From positions 52,356,751 to 52,420,750 of the forward strand of contig CM075942.1 of NCBI GenBank assembly GCA_038030265.1: DNA of 64,000 bases, written 5' to 3'. The notes below the pieces were generated by a model, which was not told the DNA's origin, did no database searches, and saw only the letters and a program-made list of their open reading frames with translations. This DNA is from Corythucha ciliata. Taxonomy: Eukaryota > Arthropoda > Insecta > Hemiptera > Tingidae. Below are positions 23,191-35,504 of this stretch, piece by piece. The position numbers and the translations under genes are program-made. How positions within the stretch are numbered: the stretch's first letter is position 1; every line of letters starts with the position of its first letter.

Positions 23191-26141
23191 GACGACAAAT
23201 GCGAGACGCTCACTCATAGGGCCAGTGATGATGGTCAGTTTCTTGTGATTGTCCACGCGTAGACAACCTAATTGAGCTGAATTCGTTAGAAAATGTAAAT
23301 TCAGCAGACCTGGATTCAGAGAAATCTCACACGTCGCTCCGCCAATTTGTCCATCCTTTTTTGGGGGGCAAATCAATGTAATAACAGCTCGTCTCCCCTC
23401 CCCCCCTATAGTCACACAACACGCTATCAAACTTCATCGCGTTAACGCTCAACCTTTTTTTTCTCTTCCTCTCGTCTTCTTTTTTAAGGTGCATAGATAT
23501 CCCCTTAGACGGTGGGGGGGGGGGACTTCTCACCTACAAAACGCTCCTCTTCTTGTAATGAGACAATGGCAGTGTAACGTGAGAGTGAGAGAGATAGAGG
23601 GGGGCAAAAAATATCGTGCGGAGTAATTTACATAAAACAAAAGTAAAACAAAAGTGGGCCGATTTCCGTTTTGTTGCGTGCGTCTCACCCTTTTTCTCCC
23701 CTGTCTCTTTTTCCCCCTTTTATTCTTATTTCTTATTTTAAAAAGGACTCGAAATAACATGTAATTTACAGTTCGGGGTTTTTCAAAGTGAGTTATCGGT
23801 TAGCTCAATATAAAAATTGCGATTTCCCTTAATTCTAAAAAGGTGTGTTTGGGAAAGGTAATGGCTCACTTTCACGGCACAATATATTTTAAACTTTGCG
23901 GGGAGGAAAGTTTTGCCGATCTATTTTCGTGGAGATGATGATGGTAAGCCGCGAGGAGGGGATTAATGGCACAGTATTTTTAAGCTTTCAGCAATTAAAG
24001 TAGCTAACAAAAAATTATTTTGGCTATTACTGAAATAACACACCGTACCCTTAGAAAGGTCGAGAATGGTGGATGGTGTAAGGACTGTGTAAACTAATAT
24101 CTAATGAAAGTACATACTTAAAAAAAGTATTCTAAAATAGTTTCTATAGCCCTATAGTGCCTCATTAAACTTTCACAATAATATCTAGTAAAATGAATAT
24201 ACGTGGTTTTGTGAGAACGAAAATTCGAAAAAAACAGGGCGAGTAATAACGTCACGTAAAGGTACTTTTTTAATATAACCACCCCCTCCCCTTGATTGAT
24301 TTATATTATTTAGCTCGCGAGATTTCTTCTCCTCCAATTAATAATAACAGCATCAAGTAAATCTTCGAGAAAAGGGCCCAGCCCAACTGTTCTATACACA
24401 TGGCGTTAAAGAAGGCGCGTGCGGGAAGGGCGACTTTAACGCTGGGTTTATTCGGCAGCCTAAAAGTTGTTTTTCGACGTCAACCAAGGACTTCATGCTC
24501 ATCAAAATAAAGTACTTTTTACAGTAATCAACGCTCATTGAGTTCTACACGATTTTCTTGAACAATTATTTCGAGAAAAAATTTTACTTCTCGGCATATT
24601 TTGCGTGTCTCGTTTAGTCCTATGGCTTAATCGTCAAAAAACAACAACAAACGAATTAAAAAGACGGTGGAATTAAATCCCGGTTTAATTACTTTCGCCT
24701 TCAACCCATCGTCGTCTAGTTGAAATGATGACATCAAGCCTAAAAAATTCTGAGCGCGCTAAATCAAGTGGACTGTGGACGACGAAGACAATAAGAAGAA
24801 AAAAAGAGAGTGATAGAAAACGCATTTTTGCACACCATTAACACTCTTGCGGTGTGTTGCCCTGGCCACTGTGTAATGTGGGGAAAATACTTTGAAAAAA
24901 CCGCACTGTTTCTTCTCATCACCCCGTCCCTCCAACCCAACCACTTCCACGAACAGCTTGATAACTTGGGTCACCATTAAAATTACCATTTACATGGTGG
25001 CATGTTGAACACAATATGAAATGTACGTGGTGAGGCGGGGGTGGATCCCCGCCATTTGTTCAGATGAATCCTCGTGTGCGCCAAATTAATTGTAATGCTG
25101 TAAAAAATACCAAGAAATGGCAAGGCTTTCATTTTCATGCCATGTATCGAGAAAAAGCGACAGACCGATGGCATGCCGAAAACCATTTCTTTCAACCTTT
25201 CTGAGGTTATGCATCACGAATATGAAGTTTTCTCGGGCTCTATTTTTTTCACGAACATCACACTTCCATTCCCGAAGGAAACATGGAATTAAAAATAATA
25301 ATAAAAACTCACCGAAACACCGGTAGGCAACAAGTGATTGTGATGCTTATAAGTTGATCCCAACGAGACAGCGGGGTGGTTGAAACAATTAACAGTGAAC
25401 GGTAACTTTTAAAAAACGATGTAATAATTAATAATAAAAACAAAAAAATATTCACGACATGAAATCCTTTTTCCTCTCCTTGCTATACTTTTGTACAACA
25501 CGCGCGAGCCGAAAAACAGACGGGAAATGCGGCAACGGGGAAGAAGAGCAGAGGCTTTAGTAGTTGCCCTTTCTCTCTCTCTCATCACCTCCATCCGCGC
25601 AAGAAAACGGCTACTTCTCTATCTTTTATTTTTTTTTTCTTCTTTTTTCTACCACTCACCATCCACCCCTTTACGAATCAACAAAACCACGAAGCATCAG
25701 GGATGGTAGGGTGTAGGAAGAGGGGGTAAATTTCACTCATAAACTCTTTTTTTTTTGGTTCGCAAAAATCGAGTGACAGTTTGTCAGCCTCGCCCTTTCA
25801 TTTTATTAGCTGTAATGTGCGATTAATAATTTTTAAAACATGTGGTGAGACGACCGCCGTGTAGGTGATGTCAATTGGCTATAAATGATTTTTTTTATGC
25901 GTGATCGAGGGACTCCGTTACTCTCGACACATTGCGGTGGTCAGTATTCGAGAGGATGGAGAGAAGAAAAAGAAATTCTCATGATGGTATAGAGCGAGAG
26001 TAATAAATTGATAAAAGGGGAAAGTAATTTTTTTTTTTTTTTTAGTGTCATTCCAGAAAAATTTCATTTTCTGTGGAAATGAGTATATTTAGCCGCACTA
26101 ATTAGCGAAAGAGTTTTGCTTCAGTGAAGCCGATCAGGATG

Positions 26142-26146
<5 letters not shown>
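23191..26146. other. No recognisable gene
   Basis: Unique sequence with a G11 run at 23514-23524, purine and pyrimidine tracts, and CT microsatellites near 25570-25583. The frame at 23098-23430 (minus, 110 codons) starts in C units and matches no family. Frames at 24759-25195 and 25409-25709 are unrecognised. No TIR pair was seen. Confidence 0.4.

Positions 26147-26193
<47 letters not shown>
26147..26193 (+). repeat. Poly-A run (47 bp)
   Basis: Uninterrupted A47 preceded by GAAATT and followed by CCAAACTC, which is B-like text. The position at the edge of a B array suggests slippage expansion of an A-rich unit rather than a retrotransposon tail, but I cannot exclude a tail. Confidence 0.9.
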
Positions 26194-26195
<2 letters not shown>

Positions 26196-27096
26196 AAACT
26201 CAAAATTGCAATTCGTTCGGAATTCCTTTAATTTTTCTCCTCATCTCGATTTTCGACACGATTTTCCTGGAACATTTCCGCTTTTTTACACGTTCGCATC
26301 AACTTATGAACGCAATGCATTTTATTGCGGCCCCTAAAATAGATTTTAAGAGGGCTCGTGACTGCCATAACCATTCCACATTGACCTCAACCTCAACCCC
26401 TTCTCAAAAATCCAATATTGCAGTATATTTGGCTGAACAAAAAAACAATTTCACGGGTTTGACTCTAAAAAATCAATTTCGCCAGTAGTACTATTTAAAA
26501 AACTACTATAGAGGTGGTTGGTAACAAAAAACCCTAATGTCGGGCGTCTCGCTTCAAATTAAAAAAAAAAAACAAAAAAATCGAGGGATTGACTCACTTG
26601 AAAACCTATTTCGAGGGATGTTGAGATCTATATCAAAACCCAATTCTGCTCTGCGGGCTCGGTTCGTCAAGAACTCACAATTTCGCCGGTTAACTTGTTG
26701 AAAATGCTGCATTCTCGTGGGTTGACTCTCATTAGAGCCAAATTCATGGGATTGGCTCTTCAAAAAACCATTTTTGCTGGGCTCAGCCACTGAAAAATCT
26801 GATCTTGCTGGTTTGGCTCTTCAAAAAAACAAAATTATTGCGCTTGGCTCACTCAAATATCAATTGCACGGGATCTAGTAGCTAATAGAAACAATCTTTG
26901 GGTTAAGTCACTGAAAAGCTCAATTCGCTTTGTTTTAAAATTTAAACCTAAAGGTATAATTGACAAAAAAACTAATTTCATGTGCTCGGCTCTTTGAGAA
27001 ACCAAATTTGGCAGATTTTGCTATTCCAAAAATCAACTTTGAGTCTTTGACTCTTGAAATACGCGTTTTCATGGGCTAAGAAAACCAACATCAGAG
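26194..27096 (-). repeat. Family B array, core on minus strand
   Basis: About 25-28 diverged units of AATTTCGCGGGTTTGGCTC then TTCAAAAACC. Clear units lie at 26420-26480 and 26690-26830. It is interrupted by the TIR element at 27097-28049 and briefly resumes after it. The minus frame at 26554-26790 is an array product. Confidence 0.8.
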
Positions 27097-28049
27097 AATA
27101 GACGATTTCCACTCATGCGCTTTCCAGTCCTACTTCAACAGTTTTGCAACCCGCTTAGGCCAGGTTATGGGTTACTCTTGTCTTGTGCTGCGTAAAGTGA
27201 ACTTATTTATCTCTCATTCCCGTCAAACTAAAACCACATTTGCAGTTATTCAATTCTGATTTTATTCTTTAGCCTCCGTCTCACGAAACGTACCGATGAA
27301 AACTCGTCGTTCCGGGGACACCTTAACATGAAGTCCCATCATAGTTGCGCATTTATCACACTCCTTCAAATGTACTTTCTCTTCCATTTTTCCTCAATTT
27401 GAGACGTTTTCAGTCAAGTGCCGGTAAGGTTGAGGGAAAGGGATTTTAGTAGCTGGGTCAAAAACAGGTCGACCCGGAATGGAAGAACTCGTACAGTCAC
27501 CGAAGCAGCAATAGTATCGCATTTTTCTGACTTTAGATGAGAAGCACGCGAAGGAAGTGTAATTGCAGACTCTAAATAAACGAAAAACTCACAAAATCAT
27601 GTAGTAGTTGAAACCGAAATACTCTCGTAGTAATGCTAGTAATGTGAAAAAAAAATATTAGGTTTGTTCGTTTGTTGTTCAGTGTAGTGGTGCAGGTGTA
27701 GTTCGAGCAGTCCGGGATTTACGTCATTTCTTCAAAGCAAACAAACGCTTTTCGTGCAAATGGCTAACCTTGTGGTAACAAAAACGTTACCTATAACATT
27801 TCGAGCAGCAAGCTCCTCCTAATTTTTCAGTGTGGATAGTGCTGGACTGAACAGTCCGAGATTTGACAAACGAACGCTTTCAGTGTAGTTCGGGATTACA
27901 AAAGAACGCTTTTCGGACTGTTCGTGCAGTCCAGAGCAGCTCCGGACGACAAACGAACAAACCTACTGTTAAAGAGGCTCTAGGCAACTAGAAATAAACC
28001 CATAACCTGCAGTTCTAAACCTTCGCTTTTTCCATGGAAATCGTCTATT
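27097..28049. mobile_element. ~953-bp non-autonomous TIR element inserted in family B
   Basis: AATAGACGATTTCCA at 27097-27111 is mirrored exactly by TGGAAATCGTCTATT at 28035-28049. Further in, CAGGTTATGGGTTA (near 27160) is mirrored near 28002-28015. The ends abut B-like text on both sides, so the element appears to have landed in the array. There is no transposase-like frame inside. It carries a second, smaller element at 27661-27963. The target duplication is unclear because the flanks are diverged repeats. Confidence 0.65.
27661..27963. mobile_element. 303-bp MITE with GGTTTGTTCG TIRs and TA flanks
   Basis: The left end GGTTTGTTCGTTTGT is mirrored by ACAAACGAACAAACC at the right end. TA lies immediately outside each end, as expected for a Tc1/mariner-type target duplication. 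Internal sub-repeats (CAGTCCGGGATT, CAGTCCGAGATTTGACAAACG, CGGACTGTTCGTGCAGTCC) recur in both orientations. It is nested inside the 953-bp element, so it is the younger insertion. It has no coding capacity. Confidence 0.8.
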
Positions 28050-28150
28050 GGCCCACACGAAAAACCAATATAATGAGTTAAATCCTCAAAACTTCATTTT
28101 TTCTGTTTCGGCTCTTCAAAAAATATAGCTCAATTTCAGCTGGTGGTGGT
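28050..28150 (-). repeat. Family B remnant after the TIR element
   Basis: Two or three units resume (CACACGAAAAACCAATA, TTTCTGTTTCGGCTCTTC), supporting the view that the 953-bp element split an older B array. Confidence 0.5.
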
Positions 28151-28965
28151 CGGTCATTCGACTCTTTTGTCTTTTGTAGACTCAGCTTTCGGTCGCCTTA
28201 TTATTTGCAGTTTTAACGCATTGCCCGCCCCCAACGTTGAAACTGACAGTCGGTGACAAAGATGGACAATACATATTTAGCAGTTTTAATGGTTTCAGAC
28301 TATTTTATCGACTCCAGAGTGTCCACCGAGGGTCGCAAGTGCAAGTGCATCAAGACTCATCTTTGGACTTAACGAGCTAACAAATACGCGACAGCGTTAC
28401 CAACTGACATTTTCCGTTTCCCGTCAAGTCAAGCTCAGTATTACATCATGTTAAAAACTCTACAAATCTTACACATTTAGTTACAGCTTATATTATTCAT
28501 TAATGTAGCCTCATCCGGCTTGAAATTACATGAAAATCGACATCCCACACGCCTAAGATCTCAATTCCTTTGAAAGTCCTCATTTTGGATCCTTTTTTGG
28601 CGCATACAAACCCAGAGTGTTAGTTGATCAAACTGATGAGATGTTAGGACCAACTTAGATCCCAAATGGAGTCTATATGCGAAAGACGAGTTTTTTCGAG
28701 CAATCCTGGAGCGAGATATCGCCCGGAAGGCGTTTAGGAGTACGGCAAAAGGCGGACGGACATTCCCAAAATCGCATCTATAGTGCACAAAAAACGTTTG
28801 AAGGGTGGGTTGTAAAATTTTTTTCCTGACCGAACACATGAATGAACAACAAACCAAACAAAGGTCAAATAAGTATAATAACCAAACCCAGGCCCCTCTT
28901 CTGAAGAGGCCCCTGAAAAGCTCAAAGATGGAGTAGCAGGGATTTTCAGGTTTCATGTTCACGAA
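28151..28965. other. Unique segment; part of a dispersed repeat, no clear gene
   Basis: A stretch near 28390-28440 containing TTCCCGTCAAGTCAAGC is echoed in reverse complement near 50207-50240. The minus frame 28561-28962 (133 codons) is stop-free but resembles no protein I know and has no splice or context support. Confidence 0.35.
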
Positions 28966-29480
28966 TTTAGGAACAAAATTCCGAAAAAGCGCTCATTTGA
29001 GGCTAAAATTGAGAAACATTTGGTAAATTCATGGCTTATGGTGGACTTTTTACGGTTAAAATTTAGGAAAACCGCTAACGCACTTTTCATGGGGCGCACT
29101 TTCACTGCTAAAATTGATAAAAAACGAAAATTGATTGTAAAAAATGAAAAAAAAAAGCTAATTCGCTGTTAAAATTTAGAAAAACACTATAATTCGCAGT
29201 TTCGGGAGGGCGCTCTGTGACTATACATACGTATCGACGAAAGAAGAGCCAATTCACGACTATAGCAAAGAAAGACACCGCTAATCCGCTGCTATAAAAC
29301 CGGGGAAAAGAGCTAATTAGTGGCTAAATTTTTCATTTTTTTTTTTTTTTTTTCCATTTCATTTTTTCCATTTTTATTTATTTAAATTAAAATAAAGTTC
29401 TAGTTTTGTGGTTGAAGTCAAGAAATAGCGCAAAATCACAGCTAAAATTGATAAACATTGGTCATATTGTACATTTGGTG
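28966..29480 (-). repeat. Family A array, core on minus strand
   Basis: About 14 units (GAGGCTAAAATTGAGAAAC, GCTAATTCGCTGTTAAAATT). One unit carries the insert CAGTTTCGGGAGGGCG (29191), matching inserts in the 6.3-kb array. A T19 run at about 29337-29355 followed by repeats of CATTTTTTCCATTT breaks the array. Confidence 0.75.
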
Positions 29481-29554
29481 CAACACAAGCAAGTGGACTG
29501 CGGTTGATTCCCATTTTAACAAAGTTGGTCATTAAGTTTTATCTCTACCCATAA

Positions 29555-29795
29555 AGTCGTAATATGAATGAGTTCCTGCTCATTTATTGTAACCATCACA
29601 GACACTTTTTCCGTTTCATTTGTGTCTAAAGTTATAAAAATAAATAGAAATATTATAGTAATAAAAATGTTTGAGCGATTCCGAAATTTCCGTGAGAAAA
29701 ATCTGTCATCCGCAAGAAATAATTTGTCCCGTCAACGGATTTCTATAAAATCTGGCAGATCTGATGGGACATTGGCAACGCTGCCACGCGGCGGC
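29555..29795. repeat. Dispersed ~225-bp linker repeat, copy 2
   Basis: A diverged copy of 8093-8316 in the same orientation and again at the edge of an A array (AATATGAATGAG, CTCATTTATTGTAACC, ACACTTTTTCCGTTTCA, GAGCGATTCCGAAATT, GATCTGATGGGACATTGGCA). The plus frame 29568-29897 crosses it, but the corresponding frame in copy 1 is interrupted, so it is not conserved coding sequence. Confidence 0.65.
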
Positions 29796-30079
29796 TGCCA
29801 AGGGATAATTCATTCGATCATGCGCTTCTTGGGGGGGGATTATTCATACGAAAATCGCTGGAATCAAATTAAAAGCACCTTGAATGACTCCTTGTGATCG
29901 AAAATCTATCTCAATTTTATAATTTCTCGTATCGAAAAGCTTCAAAAGCTTCAAGAAAACAAATGATCGAGCGCCGGACGTAACGCACAGTCCACTCAGA
30001 GAACGAGGCACTCTCCGCCGTGCCTCTATTTCACCAAAAAGTCTGACGTTCACCCCCAAAATACAAAAAATTCGATCGT
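29796..30079. other. Short unique spacer
   Basis: No gene, TIR or array recognised between the linker repeat and the next B array. Confidence 0.4.
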
Positions 30080-31020
30080 GAAAACAAACCAGCCAATTTG
30101 GCTCACAGACTGATTAAAAACCGCAATCATGAGCGTTTAGCACTCTCAAAAACCGAATTTTGTCGTTTTGACCCCAAAAACCCAAATTTCGCGAATTTTT
30201 GTTCTTTCAAAACTCAATTTTTGTGGACTTGACTCCTTACAAACCTGAATTCTGGTTAGCTCTTCATAAAAATAAATTTTGCAGGGTCCGTTAGTTCGAA
30301 AAACTAACTTACAAAAACAAATTTCGTGACTTTGGCTTTTCCACGCCCGAAATTCGTAGACAATTTTCGCTTTTCCATTTCTAAATGTTTTAAATTTGGC
30401 ATCTTAAAATCCCAATTTCACGGATTTCTATAATTTCTAATCAAAATTTATTGATTTTAACGCTTTTAGAAAATCAATTTCGTTAGGTTTGCTTGTTCAA
30501 AAACCAATTTTTGTGAGTTTTGCTTTTTCATGAACTATTTTATCGCCTTTCAGGCCCCGTTTTTATGGATTTGACTCCCTTGAGACCCCAATTTCAGTGA
30601 TATTTGCCAGATCTAAAACCAAATTACGTGACTTTTTGTTACTTATAACATGAGTTTCACGGGTTCGGTTAATTAAAAAAACTGATTTGGTGGAAAACAA
30701 ATGACGAAAAAACAAAATTTTGTGATATTAGCGTTTTCAGCCTCCAATTTCGATCATCCGTAACCAAATGTTTCAAATTTAGAAGCATAAAAAAAAAATT
30801 CACGGTTTTTTGTTATTTTCTACCGAATTTTAGAGGATTTTTACATGTTTAAAAACCAAATTTCAGGCAGGGTTTGCTCTTACTAAAATCAGTTTCGCTG
30901 GTTAGTTGACTAATTTGATTTGGCTCTTTCAAAAACACGAATTTCTTTATTTTGTTACCATTTTCATTGTTTGAAAAGTTTCGGGGATTTGGCTCATTCG
31001 AACCGAATTTACAACACTTA
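30080..31020 (-). repeat. Family B array, core on minus strand
   Basis: About 28-30 units (AAATTTCGCGAATTTTTG, AATTTTTGTGGACTTGACTCC, CAATTTCGTTAGGTTTGC). The unit length varies from 29 to 36 bp. It ends near 31020, where unique sequence begins. Confidence 0.8.
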
Positions 31021-32391
31021 CAACAATTTAACCGTTAAATTGAGTAGTTGTTAACTTGTTTTTCGGCGTCCTACTGCTGTGTCCTACTTTTTCGTGCCAC
31101 GCGTCCTCGGAAATTACATATTTACATCTGATGGTCACCCTGCCCAGGGGGCAGTTTCGGCCGATTTCTTCCACTCTCCTGCAGCTGGAGTCCCTCACCG
31201 AGGTCCTCGTGATTCGAGGCTCTTTCTCAAGGACGTCTGCTGGGCCGGTTGATTGTGTACCAGTGTCGTTAACGAGAAAAGTCGTGCGTGGCCCCTAAAA
31301 TGTATACCAAAGCAACGCTATTGCCTTCAAGTTTTAACGGCTTGTCTGATTGAAAATTCTTCTTAATAGCGGTTTTTGAGTCTCTTAAAAGACATTGGTC
31401 GTTCGATTGGTGGAGCTGTTCTCTGTCATAACGCACGGTGGGGCCAGGGAAAGCTTTCAAATTCCAACAACCCAACTGATGCAGCCTCGCTGAAGTGGTG
31501 TTACACTGGAAAATAGCCCTTTTCCAGCCGGAGTGATTTCTGAGGCAAGATTACCTGTTTGGCATCTGAATTAATAACTCCAGACCCATGGGTGGCTAGA
31601 TGATGCCGAAGTATATTTACATTTTGACGCGGATACAGGCTGAAACGTTCAGTAGGGCTAACACCCCCCCCCCTCAACCATTCATGAATTGAGGCCGTGT
31701 TAACATTCTCTTAAACAAAAAAACTGTATGTATCCATGCCCCAGACCTATCATTTTTCAAATAAGTGGCGTAGGCAATAGATATGTCGTCGAGTTATATT
31801 GGCCTTCCACCACAAAAGCGATATTTATATGTTTTATCACCGCATCACTGTCTCAAAACAGTAATAAAAACTCTCTAAGTGAAGATGCGCTATTGCTATA
31901 TTTGTCACATAAATTATATTTTCGTAGGCGTTAGCTGCCATGTCGGGGGGGGGGGGCGATGGGGTGCCTTTTAAAAAGTCCCACATAATTGCTAGACTTT
32001 CTTTCAAGCTTTAAAAGAGAGAGAGAGAGAGAGAGAGAGAAGAAAAATCGCCCGCGAACGTCTTAATTATACTTAAAACAGCTATTTGCGGGCGGAGAAA
32101 AGCGTGAGATACAAGGATGTTTTTTTTAATTGCTTTATAACACGCGTCCCATTCTTTTTTTAGAAGACTCATCTTTTCAGTTATTCAAAACCTTTACGGT
32201 CGGTATAACATCCCTTATGGACTTGGGAAAGGATTCCAACAAATAAAAAAAATAAAAATAAAACAAAGCTTTTTTAGATGGTAAATTATCCGCGGTGAAA
32301 GTACCACATCGACCAAGCTCCAGTTTTGTTTTTCTTCAAAACAGGCACGCTAAGGGATGGAAAGTGGGCTTCCATTCTCGAAATTAAATAA
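31021..32391. other. No clear gene; GA microsatellite and C/G runs
   Basis: Unique sequence with a C10 run at 31664-31673, a G12 run at 31945-31956 and a (GA)n tract near 32016-32040. Open frames of 68-80 codons (31056-31298, 31269-31475, 31728-31934) are unrecognised. Confidence 0.4.
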
Positions 32392-32430
32392 ATCGCCGGA
32401 AAAATCAAAGGTAGGTATAGAAGTCTCACA

Positions 32431-32677
32431 ATGTCAAGTCGTCTTTGCTTGAGGGACTTAAACTGCCATCATGAACGAGAAATCGGACAAATAAAATTTG
32501 GCGGGGATAAATCGACAGGAAGAAATGACAGGACAGAATTGCTTCGTCGTGCGGTGCACTACTTACGTCTCGATCTCCCGTCTTCTCACCTGACTGTGGT
32601 CTTGGTAAGTAAAATTGTTGTTCCCCCAGTCCACCTACGTTCTAAATATAATTTTTCCACAGGATGAACCAAGTTAG
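32431..32677 (+). CDS. Candidate two-exon small gene or terminal exons, unknown function
   Basis: An ATG at 32431 opens 58 codons of mixed, non-repetitive composition (charged segment around residues 14-40, then RRAVHYLRLDLP). Codon 58 is followed directly by the strong donor GTAAGT at 32605. A pyrimidine-rich acceptor TTTTTCCACAG ends at 32662, giving a 58-bp intron. The second exon adds only four codons (DEPS) before TAG. The frame is also open upstream to 32392, so exon 1 could be an internal exon with an unseen start. I recognise no domain. The support is the phase-0 join and good splice motifs only. A chance frame remains quite possible. Confidence 0.27.
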
Positions 32678-32679
32678 TG

Positions 32680-33683
32680 TGAACGCACCTGAAAAAATCA
32701 GAAGGAGAAAGTTGTTTTTTGTTTTTTTTTACTCTATTTTTGGACTCGAATTAAAAAGATAAGAAGAGGACGTAAAACTGGTAATTATTATTTTTTGTCG
32801 TAGTAAGAAAGGCAGTTTACGATTGAACGCTCATGAGGGGGTAAACAAATGCTTACAATTAAGGAAATAATTATATACGAAAAAAGGATAATGTTTTTTG
32901 ATTACTTCGAGAGTGTGTTGTTTTAATTATCTCTCCTCGTACCCCGCCCATTCACCTTGCTGCTCTTTCTCCATTTCTACTAGGGCGTGTTTATCAAAAA
33001 CTTTGCAGCGATCTAATCTATTTTTACGTCCGAAGAAATCTCCCGCGATATTATTGAACGGTACACACGAAAGGATGGCCTTTCACAAAAAAACAACTTT
33101 AACGGCCGCACGACGGGCTTGTTTTCACTATTCGGAAGAGTAACAAATTGATGACTGGGTGGACAGACAAAGTTAAATCTAACAGCGCAGTTTCTACGAA
33201 TCTCGGCAGTAAAGTTTGGAATTTACACGTTTATTTATTGAGCCGATTACTGTCCTTTGCAGTGATACGCAGTCAGTCGAGTTCATTCATTAAAGGACGT
33301 ATATACTTTCACCCTTTGAAGGTCACCATAAGCTTTTGAAAAAAAGATACAGTACTGGTGCGGTGATGCTTTATCACTAGAGACGGAAAAAACAAAGGCT
33401 GTTTTGTAACTCAGCGGTTGGCAGCCAGTGTCAGAGCTCACGGCTGTGAACACTGTCTGGGTCACTTTTTCTACGACCAATTTGCGTGTTCTTTCATCAA
33501 AAATGACCCTATTTTTGGTGGATTACGAAGGATTTACGTTGTATTGACCCAAAAATGAGCTGTGAGATTAAATTCACGGTTTATTGGTCTTGTAGGCTCG
33601 GTGGCCCAAGAAGCAGCCCCGCACGGTTGCTTCTCCGGGTGTCTCACATAAAACAAAGGAGTGCCTATAGCGATCCCCTATCC
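32680..33683. other. No recognisable gene
   Basis: Unique sequence between the small-gene candidate and the hAT-type element. Frames at 32898-33143 and 33148-33339 are unrecognised. Confidence 0.35.
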
Positions 33684-34560
33684 CAGTGGTTTTCAACCTA
33701 TAGGTCACGACCCAAGGGTCGTGGGCTTATTAACAACACTTGGGTCGCGACCCATAATTTTGTCCAAAAGGGCCGTGCGGAACCCACTATTTTCTGTTTT
33801 GCTACCACTTTCTTTCTTTATTCACCCACATCATTTGTTTATTATGTAGTTCATTCACCATTTCAAACTTCAGAGTGAGCGCGATACAGTGAGCTCAGGC
33901 AAAAAGTCAAATCGAGACGGGAAACTCAATCCTAAATTCCCCAGGTATACCCTGCTTTCGAACATCTAATTTGGTCCGAGGAACTGACGTGTCGTAATTA
34001 GCAGACTGATTGTGAGATTATAATCACAGAATTTGCGGCTTAGAATAAAATGGCAAGGCCCGACGTCTTTTGGGGAGCCTGCAGCCTGCCTCAAGCTGGA
34101 TGACTTGCAGCATATTTGTATGCACTGCTCTCGATACGCCTCCGATACTCGATCATCTGATTTTCGATCATCTGAGAGAGATCATACTGGACCAAATACA
34201 AATACGTAGGTCCACAAATTGAAAGCCCAGTAAAAACCACACAGCGTTTAAGTTGCAGCCAGCTGAAAATCTAAATAGCGTTGATTTCCTGTATACCTAT
34301 CCACAATATTTATGTTGATGAATAATCCACCAGTGAAAGCCAAAATTTTCCCGACTTTCGACAGCTATAATTTTCTCTGCTACGGTGAATATGACCGTCA
34401 CCGTTGCGTATTGCGTTTGGGCTTTCACAGTAAAGTGTACAGTCACTGGAAGCCCCCCCCCCCTCTCAACTACAATAATATATTATGCCCATGGGTCGCG
34501 AGAAATTATTGCCGAATTTAGTGGGTCGCGAGCCGCAAAAGGTTGAAAGGTTCGTCACTG
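33684..34560. mobile_element. ~877-bp non-autonomous hAT-type element
   Basis: It begins CAGTGGTTTTCAACCT and continues with repeated GGTCGCGACCC-type motifs. It ends GGGTCGCGAGCCGCAAAAGG, TTGAAAGGTTCGTCACTG, which mirrors the start with decay. CAGTGGTTCTCAACCT tips with GGGTCGCGACCC sub-terminal repeats are characteristic of hAT MITEs in animals (established knowledge). There is no hAT transposase frame inside. A C11 run lies at 34453-34463. The 8-bp flanks do not match, so the target duplication has decayed or one end is mis-set. The frames at 33555-33878 and 34312-34521 are not transposase. Confidence 0.75.
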
Positions 34561-34950
34561 TTGCATCTACTCAAGCAAGAAACACCTTCAATCCGGGATG
34601 CCTCAATGAATTAATAACTTCACCCGCGAGGAGAATGCGAGATAATAACGTGAAATTATATTTTTCGAATTACAAGCCTCTGACTCTACAATTACGCGCT
34701 ATAAAAAGAACTAATGGACATAACTAGATTAAGTTGTTGCCATTTAACCCACAAAATTACGGCGGCTTTTTAATAGTTTCGCGCTATTTTTGACATCTGG
34801 AACTAAATTAAATTAGAACGCTCAATTTTTAAAACGGATTCCAAAGGCTGGCCAGTCGACATTTCGAGAGAAAAACTGAAAAACCACAAACAGGGAACGT
34901 TTTGATTTCGATTTTTTTTTTCAAACAAATTTCAACCGCAAACGCGCTCG

Positions 34951-34990
<40 letters not shown>

Positions 34991-35320
34991 TCTCACTATA
35001 GCTTGGCAGTGATTATTTCTCGAATTTCTTCACGTCGCGTATCAAGAAGGCATGAGATTAACTTTCGCGTTCTTTCCACTAAATGGATCACATCTGTTTC
35101 GCTTCCCTCGTATTGGTTTACAGGGAAGGGTTGAGAGGGCTGGATTTTAATGGAAAACACCGATGTGTGTTAGGTGGACCGAGATCAGGGCGAGGGTGTT
35201 AGAGAACTTCGCACTGAGACTATTGCACAGGACTGGGGTCGTTATGATGTACCAGGAGGTCGTGATTGTAACGCATCAGAAACTGTGGCCAATAGGATCC
35301 ATAGCTTTAATCAATGGTAA
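34561..35320. other. Unique segment with a T34 run
   Basis: A poly-T run of 34 bp lies at 34954-34987. No gene or TIR pair is recognised. Confidence 0.45.
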
Positions 35321-35504
35321 TGGGTCGCACAAATAATTTTACTCAATTTTTCCTTGAAAAGGTCTCCGTAAACCGTGAACAAGCTGCTTTTCTTACTTTT
35401 GGTTTTGATTTCGCTTCGCGAAACGAGCCATTGGTGTGCTTCCTCGATTTTACTGTGAACGAGCCCCTTTTGTCAGTTTTAGTCGTGAAGAGGTCTCCAT
35501 AAAC
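35321..35504 (+). repeat. Family A units, core forward
   Basis: Five or six units (GTGAACGAGCCCC then TTTTGTCAGTTTTAGTCGTG) with variant inserts AAAGGTCTCCGTAAACCGTG (35359) and AAGAGGTCTCCATAAACCGC (35488). The orientation is opposite to the units that follow, with a head-to-head join at 35505-35515. Confidence 0.65.

Noticed and set aside
28561..28962. 133-codon minus-strand frame
   Set aside because: Stop-free but unrecognised, with no splice signals or conserved motif. Chance frames of this length are possible in 64 kb.
29568..29897. 109-codon plus-strand frame
   Set aside because: It lies across the dispersed linker repeat. The second genomic copy in this window (8.1-8.3 kb) does not keep the frame.
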